A DNA stretch of 64,000 nucleotides, taken from assembly GCA_965544035.1 (NCBI GenBank), contig CBEULR010000005.1, positions 95,685 to 159,684 on the forward strand. The letters are read 5' to 3'. This stretch comes from CBEULR01 sp965544035. GTDB taxonomy: Bacteria > Bacillota > Desulfotomaculia > Desulfotomaculales > Desulforudaceae. Position 1 is the first letter of the stretch, and every line of letters begins with the position of its first letter. A program made the position numbers and the translations under genes. The notes below the pieces were generated by a model that saw only the letters and a list, made by a program, of their open reading frames with translations, made no database searches and was not told the origin of the DNA. This document shows positions 8,740 through 16,747 of this stretch, piece after piece.

Positions 8740-10323
8740 TTAAAGGCTTACCATTTTTACATCCAGGATACCGTCGACCTCTTTAATCTTCTCCAGGGTT
8801 TCGGCCGGAACCTTATCGTCGATGGTCAGCACCATCACGGCCTTGCCGCCGACCTCCTTGCGTCCGACCTGCATCGCGGCGATATTCACGTCTTGTGCGC
8901 CGATCAGCGTCCCGACCTTGCCGATGATCCCCGGGCGGTCGTAGTGCGGAATGACCAGCATATGTCCTTCCGGTACGGTATCTACGCGGTAACCGTCGAT
9001 GATCACCACACGCGGAAACTTACCCCGCGACAGGGTGCCCCCCAGCGTATGCTCATCACTCGAAGAACGGACCACGACGGTCATCAAACCGGCGTAGTCC
9101 TCATCCCGTTTAATCTTCGTCTCGTGAACCTCGATCCCGCGGTTCTTCGCCACTACCCCCGCGTTTACGAAGTTCACCCGCTCCTGCAGGATGGTGTCCA
9201 GGATACCCTTTAAGAGCGCGGTGGTCAGCGGCGCGATCGGTTTGGCGGCCAGTTCCCCGCTGTAGGTCACCTCGATCTTATTCACCCGCCCCTTGAGAAG
9301 CTGGGCGTGGAATCTGCCCAGGACCTCGGCCAGAGGCAGGTACGCCTGTATCTCCCGCAAGACGTCGGGCTTGAGCGAGGGGATGTTCACCGCGTTTTTC
9401 ACCACCCTGCCGTGCAGCGCCGCGATGATCTCCTCGGCCACGTCGACAGCCACACCCACCTGCGCCTCCTTGGTCGAGGCGCCCAGATGCGGGGTAGCGA
9501 TGAAATTCGGAAGTTTGAACAGGGGGCTCTCAACCTGCGGCTCAGTCTCAAACACATCCAGCGCGGCCCCGGCCACCTTGCCCGAAACCAGTCCCTCATA
9601 CAGCGCGGCCTCGTCGACGATGCCGCCGCGGGCACAGTTGATGATGCGCACGCCGTCCTTCATCACACTGATGGCCCGCGCATCGATCATGTGTTTTGTC
9701 TCCTTGGTCAGCGGCATATGGATCGTGATGAAGTCGGCCTGCCGGAAAACCTCTTCCAGAGGCAAGAGCTTCACGTTCAGCTTCTCGGCCCGCTCCTCGG
9801 TCAGAAACGGATCGTAGGCGACGACCTTCATCTCCATAGCCTGCGCGCGCTTGGCCACGCCGCTCCCGATCCGGCCGAGACCCAGGATACCCAGCGTCTT
9901 GTTGCGCAGTTCCACACCAGTGAACGCCTTCTTATCCCACACACCGGCCTTCAGCCGCGCATCGGCCTGAGGCAGGTTGCGGGCCAGCGCCAGCATATGC
10001 GCCATCGTTAGCTCGGTGGCCGCGTTGGTATTGCCCTCCGGCGCGTTCACCACAATGATCCCCCGCTCAGTGGCAGCGGCAACGTCGATGTTGTCCACGC
10101 CGACTCCCGCCCGGCCGATAACCTTCAGGTTGACGGCGGCGTCCATTACCGCAGCGGTAATCTTGGTGGCGCTGCGGACGATGATGGCGTCAAATTCGGG
10201 GATGATCTCCAGCAGTTCGTCCGGAGTCATTTTATTCCGTACTTCCACCGTGATTTCCGGATCCCGTTCCAGGATTTCGACGGCGGTCGGTGACACGTTG
10301 TCGGTGACGAGTACCTTCATCAT
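8740..10323 (-). CDS. serA: D-3-phosphoglycerate dehydrogenase
   Basis: SerA oxidises 3-phosphoglycerate to 3-phosphohydroxypyruvate with NAD+, the first step of serine synthesis. The 527-residue long form has the Rossmann loop LGILGLGRIGSGVAKRA near residue 140, the catalytic stretch GGIVDEAAL, the histidine in ATPHLGAS, an intervening substrate-binding domain, and a C-terminal ACT domain (VIPHYDRPGIIGKVGTLIG) that in this family can bind serine for feedback control. It starts inside the stop codon of the upstream aminotransferase (ATGA overlap), with GGAGGTG as ribosome-binding site, so the two are probably translationally coupled. serS follows 25 nt downstream. Confidence 0.97.
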   Translation of the reverse strand: MMKVLVTDNVSPTAVEILERDPEITVEVRNKMTPDELLEIIPEFDAIIVRSATKITAAVMDAAVNLKVIGRAGVGVDNIDVAAATERGIIVVNAPEGNTNAATELTMAHMLALARNLPQADARLKAGVWDKKAFTGVELRNKTLGILGLGRIGSGVAKRAQAMEMKVVAYDPFLTEERAEKLNVKLLPLEEVFRQADFITIHMPLTKETKHMIDARAISVMKDGVRIINCARGGIVDEAALYEGLVSGKVAGAALDVFETEPQVESPLFKLPNFIATPHLGASTKEAQVGVAVDVAEEIIAALHGRVVKNAVNIPSLKPDVLREIQAYLPLAEVLGRFHAQLLKGRVNKIEVTYSGELAAKPIAPLTTALLKGILDTILQERVNFVNAGVVAKNRGIEVHETKIKRDEDYAGLMTVVVRSSSDEHTLGGTLSRGKFPRVVIIDGYRVDTVPEGHMLVIPHYDRPGIIGKVGTLIGAQDVNIAAMQVGRKEVGGKAVMVLTIDDKVPAETLEKIKEVDGILDVKMVSL

Positions 10324-11474
10324 TGGTTTACACCTCCGAGAAACACCTTTTGGGCGGCGGCCACACCTGTACCCGGTTCAACCTTGTATCCCAGCTCATT
10401 CAGCGCCAGTTCCAGGGCGGCGACGGCGGCGATCACGTCCAGCCGGTCGGCGTAGCCCATGTGTGCGATCCGGAAGATCCGCCCTTTGAGCTCGCCCTGG
10501 CCCCCGGCGAACAACACGCCGTACTTATCCAGCAAGAGCTTCCGCAGGTCATCCACCGAAACCCCTTCCGGGGCCAGGACGGCGGTCACCACCGGCGAGG
10601 CATTTTCCTCCGGCATCAGGAGTTCCAGCCCCAGCGCCTTCACACCCGCGCGGGTGGCCGCGGCCAGCAGGCGGTGCCGGGCAAAGACGTTCTCCAGCCC
10701 TTCCTCCAGAATCAGATCGGCCGCGGCCTCCAGCCCGAAGAACAGGGAAACACCCGGAGTGTACGCCGTATTCCATTTGGCATAGGCCTTCCTGGCCGCC
10801 TGGAGGCTGAAGTAGTACCGCGGGCTCGTGCATTTTTCAATAACACTCCAGGCCTTGTCACTGACGCTGATCAGCGCCAGTCCGGGCGGGACCATCAAGG
10901 CCTTTTGGGAAGCGGTGACCACAATATCCACTCCCCAGTCATCGGTTTTGATCTCAACCCCGCCGAGACCGCTCACGGCATCGACGCAGAGGATGGCCTG
11001 GTGATTGCGGGTGAGCGCGCCGATCGCCTCAATATCGTGAACAACAGCAGTCGAGGTTTCATTCAGGGTGGCCAGCACCACCTTGATGTCCGGGTGCGCT
11101 TCCAGCTGTTCTTTCACCGCAGCGACATCCACCGGCTGCCCCCACTCAAACGCCAGTTCGATGACCTCCGCCCCATACACCTGGGCCATGTCACGAAACC
11201 GCTCACCGAACTTGCCGGCCACCAGGGCCAGCACTTTATCCCCGGGATTGACCGTATTCGCGACCGCGGCTTCGAGACCTCCCGTACCCGAACTGGTCAA
11301 GATAAAAACAGGATTCTTGGTCTGCATAATCTGCTGCAGTTTGCCCGTCAGCCGGGCGGTCAGTTCGGCGAACCCCTTGCTCCGGTGACCGACCATCGGA
11401 CGGGCCATCGCCTCACTCACCTGCGGCGGTACCGGTGTGGGACCGGGAATCAGAAGGCGCAGTTTTTTGTCCAT
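10320..11474 (-). CDS. Class V aminotransferase (serine pathway)
   Basis: This 384-residue PLP enzyme of the alanine-glyoxylate/serine-pyruvate aminotransferase group carries the PLP lysine in VTASQKALMVPPG and the N-terminal substrate motif PGPTPVPP. In operons with serA such enzymes are thought to transaminate 3-phosphohydroxypyruvate to phosphoserine in place of classical SerC; that role is inferred from context. It overlaps serA by 4 nt and is the first gene behind a T-box leader, so its expression should rise when a cognate tRNA, most likely tRNA-Ser, is uncharged. Confidence 0.88.
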   Translation of the reverse strand: MDKKLRLLIPGPTPVPPQVSEAMARPMVGHRSKGFAELTARLTGKLQQIMQTKNPVFILTSSGTGGLEAAVANTVNPGDKVLALVAGKFGERFRDMAQVYGAEVIELAFEWGQPVDVAAVKEQLEAHPDIKVVLATLNETSTAVVHDIEAIGALTRNHQAILCVDAVSGLGGVEIKTDDWGVDIVVTASQKALMVPPGLALISVSDKAWSVIEKCTSPRYYFSLQAARKAYAKWNTAYTPGVSLFFGLEAAADLILEEGLENVFARHRLLAAATRAGVKALGLELLMPEENASPVVTAVLAPEGVSVDDLRKLLLDKYGVLFAGGQGELKGRIFRIAHMGYADRLDVIAAVAALELALNELGYKVEPGTGVAAAQKVFLGGVNQ

Positions 11475-11523
11475 AGCTTGCTATTCTCCCCTTTTCCCTT
11501 AGTTTTTGGAATATTTATAAAAT

Positions 11524-11776
11524 AAAACCTCCCGCCCCTGTAAAACAAGGGACGAGAGGTTACTCCCGCGTTGCCACCCTTTTTGGCGTCCGGTTGGACG
11601 ACCCGCTCTTGCACGATAACGGCGTTACCGTCCCCGCTTACTGTTCATTGTTTCGGCGGGGCCCCTCCCGGAAGGATTTCTCCGTCACCCCATACCGGTT
11701 CACACCAGCCACCGGCTCTCTGGAAAGGAACAACGGGTACTCTTTTCCTGTCATAGGGTTTACTATTGTGTCGATG
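11524..11776 (-). promoter_or_regulatory. T-box leader, probably serine-specific
   Basis: Read on the minus strand, the leader contains the T-box core AGGGTGGCAACGCGGG, followed by a strong terminator stem (ACCTCTCGTCCC against GGGGCGGGAGGT) and a U-rich run near 11530. Stem I features are visible: AGAGTA on the 5' side and GAGAAATCC on the 3' side, in the positions of the specifier loop. Reading UCC as specifier would fit serine and the downstream genes; a shift of one base would read AUC, so the specifier is not certain. Uncharged cognate tRNA would stabilise the antiterminator and allow transcription of the aminotransferase, serA and serS. Confidence 0.9.
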
Positions 11777-11782
11777 CCAAAG

Positions 11783-11812
11783 AGTATACTATAGATTAAT
11801 CTCCCATGGCAA
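11783..11812 (-). promoter_or_regulatory. Sigma-A-type promoter of the T-box operon
   Basis: On the minus strand TTGCCA (11812-11807) and TATACT (11788-11783) are separated by 18 nt, each one mismatch from consensus. Transcription would begin just before the T-box Stem I. Confidence 0.7.
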
Positions 11813-11815
11813 GAA

Positions 11816-11867
11816 CCAAATGGTGCCTGAATCGCATAAAGTCGTGCAAACCCGGATGACACGACCC
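11816..11867. repeat. Fragment of the dispersed intergenic repeat
   Basis: AATGGTGCCTGAATCGCA resembles the module at 34359 and is followed by AAACCCGGATGACACG, whose complement matches the CATCCGGGTTT module seen at 7010, 34100 and 63951. The modules are adjacent here, in a different arrangement from the long copies. Confidence 0.45.
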
Positions 11868-11908
11868 TTGATTGATATGTTACCTGTCATTGTGACACGG
11901 ACGTCCAC

Positions 11909-12472
11909 CTACTTCATTCTCAGGAAAAACTCATGCAGGCGGCTGTCTTCGGTCAGCTCGGGATGGAAGGACGCGGCCAGCATGTTTCCCTGGCGCACCA
12001 GGACGACCTTATCGTGGTACTGCGCCAGCACCTCTACCCCCGGCCCGACCGAAACCACCTGCGGAGCACGGATAAACACGCCGGTCAGCGGTTCCGGACC
12101 CAATACCGGCACCTCCAGCTCGGCCTCGAAGCTCTCCACCTGACGCCCGAAGGCGTTTCGGGAAACACCAATGTTCATCAGGCCCAGACGCGGCTGATCA
12201 GAGCCCTCGATCTCGCGGGCCAGCAGGACCATGCCGGCGCAGGTGCCGAAGATCGGCGCTCCCTCCTCCCCCATCCGGCGAATGGGTTCAAACAGGCCGT
12301 AATCATTCATCAGCTTCCCAATGGCGGTACTCTCCCCGCCGGGAATAATCAGGGCCTCACATCCTTCGAGCTGCTCCGGTTTACGCACCTGAACGGCCTC
12401 GGCGCCCAGGCGCTCAAGCACCAGACAGTGCTCCCTGAAAGCCCCCTGCAGGGCCAACACACCGACTCTCAT
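11909..12472 (-). CDS. pdxT: Pyridoxal 5'-phosphate synthase glutaminase subunit
   Basis: PdxT (187 residues) is the class I glutaminase that makes ammonia for PdxS in the DXP-independent vitamin B6 pathway. The oxyanion motif PGGESTA, nucleophile Cys in GTCAGMVL, and His-Glu in SFHPEL complete the triad. The ATG at 12472 starts one base after the pdxS stop codon, so coupling is expected. The open frame continues upstream inside pdxS, but that part is not PdxT-like. Confidence 0.97.
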   Translation of the reverse strand: MRVGVLALQGAFREHCLVLERLGAEAVQVRKPEQLEGCEALIIPGGESTAIGKLMNDYGLFEPIRRMGEEGAPIFGTCAGMVLLAREIEGSDQPRLGLMNIGVSRNAFGRQVESFEAELEVPVLGPEPLTGVFIRAPQVVSVGPGVEVLAQYHDKVVLVRQGNMLAASFHPELTEDSRLHEFFLRMK

Positions 12473-12473
12473 T

Positions 12474-13358
12474 CTACCAGCCGCGCTCCTGCATCCGCTC
12501 GTGCGGTTCAATCGTGGAAATATCCATCCCCGGCATCGCTTCACCCAGCTCCCGGGAGACCTCGGCCAGCACCTGCGGATCATTGTAATGGGTGGTGGCG
12601 GCCACGATCGCCCGGGCACGCGCCGCCGGATTCTCAGACTTAAAGATGCCGGAACCCACGAAGATTCCGTCACAACCGAGCTGCATCATCATCGCCGCAT
12701 CGGCCGGTGTGGCAATACCGCCGGCGGCAAAGTTCACGACCGGCAGACGGCCGTTTTCAGCCACATAGACCACCAAATCATATGGCGCACCCATTTCCCT
12801 GGCCGCACTCATCAATTCTTCCTTCGGCAGAACGGTCAGCCGGCGAATCTCGTCGCTGACCATACGCATATGCCGCACGGCCTCGACCACGTTGCCGGTG
12901 CCGGGTTCACCCTTGGTCCGGATCATGGCCGCCCCTTCGCCGATCCGCCGCAGCGCCTCGCCCAGATTCCGCGCCCCGCAAACAAAAGGCACCTTGAAGA
13001 GGCTTTTGTTTATGTGGTACTGCTCGTCTGCCGGGGTAAGGACCTCACTCTCGTCAATGTAGTCCACACCCAAGTGCTCCAGGATCTGCGCTTCGACGAA
13101 GTGCCCGATGCGGACCTTGGCCATCACCGGAATGGTTACCGCATCCATGATCCGCAGCACGACGCTCGGATCGGCCATCCGGGCGATACCGCCCGCCGCA
13201 CGGATGTCGGCCGGCACCCTTTCCAGAGCCATGACCGCACAGGCCCCCGCCTCTTCCGCAATCTTGGCCTGCTCGGGCGTGGTCACGTCCATGATCACGC
13301 CGCCCTTGAGCATCTCCGCTAGTCCCTTCTTCACCGTCCAGGTTCCCTTTTCAGTCAT
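12474..13358 (-). CDS. pdxS: Pyridoxal 5'-phosphate synthase lyase subunit
   Basis: PdxS (294 residues) condenses ribose 5-phosphate, glyceraldehyde 3-phosphate and ammonia to PLP, forming a dodecamer with PdxT. Highly conserved family stretches such as MALERVPADIRAAGGIARM and GVDYIDESEVLTPAD are intact, including the lysines of the substrate channel. The ATG at 13358 has ribosome-binding site GGAGG at proper spacing; 22 further codons upstream are open but not conserved. It lies downstream of gyrA on the same strand but is separated from it by a terminator. Confidence 0.97.
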   Translation of the reverse strand: MTEKGTWTVKKGLAEMLKGGVIMDVTTPEQAKIAEEAGACAVMALERVPADIRAAGGIARMADPSVVLRIMDAVTIPVMAKVRIGHFVEAQILEHLGVDYIDESEVLTPADEQYHINKSLFKVPFVCGARNLGEALRRIGEGAAMIRTKGEPGTGNVVEAVRHMRMVSDEIRRLTVLPKEELMSAAREMGAPYDLVVYVAENGRLPVVNFAAGGIATPADAAMMMQLGCDGIFVGSGIFKSENPAARARAIVAATTHYNDPQVLAEVSRELGEAMPGMDISTIEPHERMQERGW

Positions 13359-13387
13359 TATGTGCGCCTCCGCGTTCCAGGAATTGA

Positions 13388-13435
13388 TAAAAAACCGGGA
13401 GACCGTTCGAACAACGGTCTCCATAAGCCTTTTTT
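13388..13435. terminator. Bidirectional-looking terminator after gyrA
   Basis: GGAGACCGTT pairs with AACGGTCTCC over a short loop (13398-13422). On the minus strand it is followed by CGGTTTTTT, and on the plus strand by a six-T run, so it can act on both strands. It closes the gyrA transcript. Confidence 0.8.
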
Positions 13436-13484
13436 CGTGATTATAATATCCTAAATGATATAGAAAAACAACCCATCCCCGGTA

Positions 13485-15923
13485 CTAATCGTCAGGAGTG
13501 ACCTGCGCCACCGCCACCACCTCGTCGCCTTCGGCCAGACGCATCAGAAGCACTCCCCGCGCCGGGCGGCCGAAGGGCAGCACCTCTTTGGTCTTCAGCC
13601 GGATGACCACGCCCGCGCGGCTGACCAGCATCAGTTCCTCGCCCTTTTCCCGCCGGACGACCTGCGTCGCCACCACCGGACCGCTGCTCGGGCTGACCTT
13701 GGTCGCGATGATTCCCTTGCCGCCCCGACTTTGCACGCGGAACTCGTCCAGTGCGGTCAGCTTTCCATAGCCCTTCGCGGACAATACCAGGAGCCAGGCA
13801 CCTTCCACAATCCGGTGCATGCCGACCACCTGATCCTTCTTGGTCAGGTTGATCCCGCGCACACCACGCGCCGTTCGCCCCATCGGGCGAACGTCTCTCT
13901 CGTCAAACCGGATCGACAGGCCCCGCTGGGTGGTGATGATCACCTGCTGCTTGCCGTCGGTAATTTCCACGTCAACCAGCTCATCGCCCTCATCCAGGGA
14001 GAGCGCGATCAGACCGTCCCGGCGCGCGGTGTCAAACTCTTCAAGGTGGCTCTTTTTCACCACGCCCCGTTTGGTGGCCATGAACAGGTAGTTGTTCTCC
14101 GTGAAATCACGAACCGGAATCACAGCCGTGATCCGTTCCTCACCGGAGATCATGATCAAATTCACCAGCGCCGTACCGCGCGCATGCCGTCCGGCCTCCG
14201 GGATCTCGTAGACCTTCAGCCGGTAAACCTTGCCCCGGTCGGTGAAGAACAGCAGATAGTCGTGGGTTTTGGCCACGAACAGGTCACGCACAAAGTCCGT
14301 AACCTTGGGTTCGACCCCGGTCACACCACGGCCGCCGCGTCTTTGACTGCGGTAGATGTCGACCCCCATGCGCTTCACGTAACCGTCGTTGGTGATGGTG
14401 ATGACCACATCCTCCTGCGGGATCAGATCCTCCGGACGGAAGGTCGATTCGTCACGCGCAATCTCGGTGCGGCGTGCATCCGCATATTTCTTTCTGATCT
14501 CCGCCAGTTCGTCCTTGATGATGCCCAGCACCATCCGCTCATCGGCCAGCACCGATTCCAGATAGGCGATGCGCTCCACGAGCTCGTTGTATTCGGCCTC
14601 CAGCTTTTCCCGCTCCAGTGCGGTCAGGCGCTGCAGGCGCATATCCAAGATCGCCTGAGCCTGTTTCTCGCTCAGCCCGAAATTATCCATTAGTGCCTGC
14701 CTGGCGGCGTGCACATCCCGGCTGCGCCGGATCGTCTTGATAACCTCGTCCAGGTACCGCAGGGCAATCCGCAGGCCTTCCACAATGTGCAGGCGGGACC
14801 GTGCCTGCTCCAGCAGGTAGCGTGTGCGCCGGGTGATAACCTGCTTCTGATGGTCCAGGTAACGCTCCAGCATGGTCTTCAGAGACATGACCACCGGCTG
14901 TCCGTCGACCAGCGCCAGCATAATCACCCCGAAGGTCTCCTGAAGCTGCGTGTGCTTGTACAGGTGGTTCAATACGACCTGGGCATTGGCCTCACGCTTC
15001 AATTCCACAACCACACGCATTCCCGTCCGGTCGGACTCGTCCCGCAGATCGGCCACCCCGTCGATCTTCTTCTCCCGGACGAGGCCGGCAATCTTCTCGA
15101 CCAGGCGAGCCTTGTTCACCATATAGGGGATTTCGGTGATGATGATCGCCTGCCGGTTCTTGATCTCCTCAATGACCGCCCGTCCGCGCACCTTGATGCT
15201 TCCCCGTCCGGTGCCGTAGGCGGCCCTGATCCCTTCCCGTCCCATAATGCGTCCGCCGGTCGGGAAATCCGGACCGGGAATATAGCGCATCAGATCATCT
15301 AATTCAGCCTCGGGATGGTCGATCAGGTAAACCAGCCCGTCAATCACCTCACCCAGATTGTGCGGCGGGATGTTCGTCGCCATCCCCACCGCGATACCGG
15401 ACGAGCCGTTGACCAGGAGATTCGGAAAGCGTGCGGGCAGCACGACCGGCTCTTTATTGGTGCCGTCGTAGTTGGGGATAAAGTCTACCGTTTCCTTATC
15501 GATATCGGCCAGGAGTTCGGCGGAGATCTTCGCCATCCGCACTTCGGTATAACGCATCGCCGCCGCCGCATCGCCGTCCACCGAGCCGAAGTTTCCGTGT
15601 CCGTCGACCAGCGGGTACCGGGTGGAGAAATCCTGCGCCAAACGCACCAGGGCATCGTACACCGCGGCATCCCCGTGGGGGTGGTACTTCGCCAGTACTT
15701 CACCGACGACGTACGCCGATTTGCGGTGCGGCTTGTCCGCCGTTACCCCGAGATTGTGCATCGCATATAGAATGCGGCGGTGAACCGGTTTGAGACCATC
15801 CCGGACATCGGGCAGCGCCCGTCCGACAATGACGCTCATCGCATAATCCAGGTAGGATTGCTTCATCTCTTCGTTGATATCAATTGGGATAACACGTCCG
15901 GGATCAACAGCCAAAAAAGTCAC
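13485..15923 (-). CDS. gyrA: DNA gyrase subunit A
   Basis: GyrA (812 residues) is the DNA-cleaving subunit of gyrase. The catalytic tyrosine lies in AAAAMRYTE, and the C-terminal beta-pinwheel keeps a GyrA-box, QRRGGRG, needed for negative supercoiling. In the quinolone-determining region the sequence is HPHGDAAVYD, so the residue equivalent to E. coli Ser83 is alanine. The listed start is a GTG at 15923 whose Shine-Dalgarno GGAGGA is almost adjacent; a TTG at 15914 has better spacing and may be the real start. Confidence 0.97.
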   Translation of the reverse strand: MTFLAVDPGRVIPIDINEEMKQSYLDYAMSVIVGRALPDVRDGLKPVHRRILYAMHNLGVTADKPHRKSAYVVGEVLAKYHPHGDAAVYDALVRLAQDFSTRYPLVDGHGNFGSVDGDAAAAMRYTEVRMAKISAELLADIDKETVDFIPNYDGTNKEPVVLPARFPNLLVNGSSGIAVGMATNIPPHNLGEVIDGLVYLIDHPEAELDDLMRYIPGPDFPTGGRIMGREGIRAAYGTGRGSIKVRGRAVIEEIKNRQAIIITEIPYMVNKARLVEKIAGLVREKKIDGVADLRDESDRTGMRVVVELKREANAQVVLNHLYKHTQLQETFGVIMLALVDGQPVVMSLKTMLERYLDHQKQVITRRTRYLLEQARSRLHIVEGLRIALRYLDEVIKTIRRSRDVHAARQALMDNFGLSEKQAQAILDMRLQRLTALEREKLEAEYNELVERIAYLESVLADERMVLGIIKDELAEIRKKYADARRTEIARDESTFRPEDLIPQEDVVITITNDGYVKRMGVDIYRSQRRGGRGVTGVEPKVTDFVRDLFVAKTHDYLLFFTDRGKVYRLKVYEIPEAGRHARGTALVNLIMISGEERITAVIPVRDFTENNYLFMATKRGVVKKSHLEEFDTARRDGLIALSLDEGDELVDVEITDGKQQVIITTQRGLSIRFDERDVRPMGRTARGVRGINLTKKDQVVGMHRIVEGAWLLVLSAKGYGKLTALDEFRVQSRGGKGIIATKVSPSSGPVVATQVVRREKGEELMLVSRAGVVIRLKTKEVLPFGRPARGVLLMRLAEGDEVVAVAQVTPDD

Positions 15924-16015
15924 TCCTCCGCTATCGGCACAATATTGCCAATATATCTCACCGTTAATAGTATATCTAAATTAAACCATCAGGTAAACGA
16001 TTTCGACAAGCGAAC

Positions 16016-16048
16016 CTAGCCGGGAACCGCAAGCGATCCCCGGCTACC
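16016..16048. other. Hairpin upstream of gyrA
   Basis: TAGCCGGG pairs with CCCGGCTA around a short loop in the spacer between the small membrane protein gene and gyrA. There is no U-tract, so I do not call it a terminator; it could be a leader structure of gyrA. Confidence 0.4.
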
Positions 16049-16090
16049 ATCTCCGGTCAGCTCTGTATTCATTCAAGAAAGCGGCACGGA

Positions 16091-16381
16091 TCAGATCCGG
16101 CCGGAACGCCTTTTTGACCTGCCGCCTCCGATTTCGCTAAGGCCCTCTTCGCGCAGCCGGTGAAAAGCGGTCAGACCGAGAGCACCGACCACGGCGCCCG
16201 CCGCCATCCACAAGAGCGGTCCGCCTGCGGCGGATACAATAGGAACCACGGCATTATACACGGGTTGGGTGAGACTCAGGTAGCGTTCGGCTACCATGCC
16301 CACAACAAATGAGACCAAGAGGACGGCCACAACGCCCCTCCTGCTGAACTCCATCAAGGACCGATCACCGTCCTTCAACAT
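16091..16381 (-). CDS. Small two-helix membrane protein, unknown
   Basis: This 96-residue protein has two hydrophobic segments (about residues 15-33 and 43-72, the second containing a glycine-rich AAGAVVGALGL) and a basic arginine-rich C-terminus, which suggests a cytoplasmic tail. I do not recognise a family. It starts inside the 3' end of the small upstream frame at 16365, by a 17-nt overlap, and lies upstream of gyrA on the same strand. Confidence 0.55.
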   Translation of the reverse strand: MLKDGDRSLMEFSRRGVVAVLLVSFVVGMVAERYLSLTQPVYNAVVPIVSAAGGPLLWMAAGAVVGALGLTAFHRLREEGLSEIGGGRSKRRSGRI

Positions 16382-16571
16382 TTGAATATGTTTGAGCCGT
16401 AATGCCTTGCGCTACCATCGCCGGCTGCTCAAACCTCATTTTGAATCTATATGTATGTCCATTATCTGGAAGTATATTAACATAAAAATCCAGACCGCGC
16501 TCTACCCGTATTAGTTCCTCCCGCTTAATGAGCACGTTCAACAGGCTACTATCTAAACCAGGCTTGTCCAT
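16365..16571 (-). CDS. Hypothetical 68-residue protein
   Basis: This short frame encodes a mixed-charge soluble peptide rich in beta-like stretches (LDFYVNILPDNGHTYRFKMR). No family is recognised and no good ribosome-binding site precedes the ATG. The overlap with the next small gene and the conserved-looking hydrophobic pattern argue weakly for coding. It could be spurious. Confidence 0.35.
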   Translation of the reverse strand: MDKPGLDSSLLNVLIKREELIRVERGLDFYVNILPDNGHTYRFKMRFEQPAMVAQGITAQTYSNVEGR

Positions 16572-16610
16572 TCATTGAATTTGAATTCCCCAAACCCCGT
16601 TATCGATCGC

Positions 16611-16640
16611 TTATCCACAGAATTATCCTCCGTATCCACA
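16611..16640 (+). promoter_or_regulatory. DnaA-box triplet, copy 1
   Basis: A perfect consensus DnaA box TTATCCACA (16611-16619) is followed by TTATCCTCC (16623) and GTATCCACA (16632). The same three motifs with identical 12- and 9-bp offsets recur at 18325-18354. It sits about 8 kb from oriC, just upstream of the double-HD gene. Confidence 0.7.
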
Positions 16641-16747
16641 GTCTAAGCCGGTGCCCGGGTGAACTAAGAATTAGACAGGATTTCCACCCGTTGAGTCGAA
16701 ATCTATTTGTTCAGCACTTATGGAAAAGGACGATCTCGCAATTGAAC

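Noticed and set aside
7579..9213. A 544-codon open frame on the plus strand across serS and serA
   Set aside because: It is antisense to two unmistakable genes and results from the high GC content of their third codon positions; its protein has no recognisable domain.
16016..16048. Intrinsic terminator before gyrA
   Set aside because: The stem is good, but neither strand has a U-rich tract after it, so it is listed only as a hairpin.
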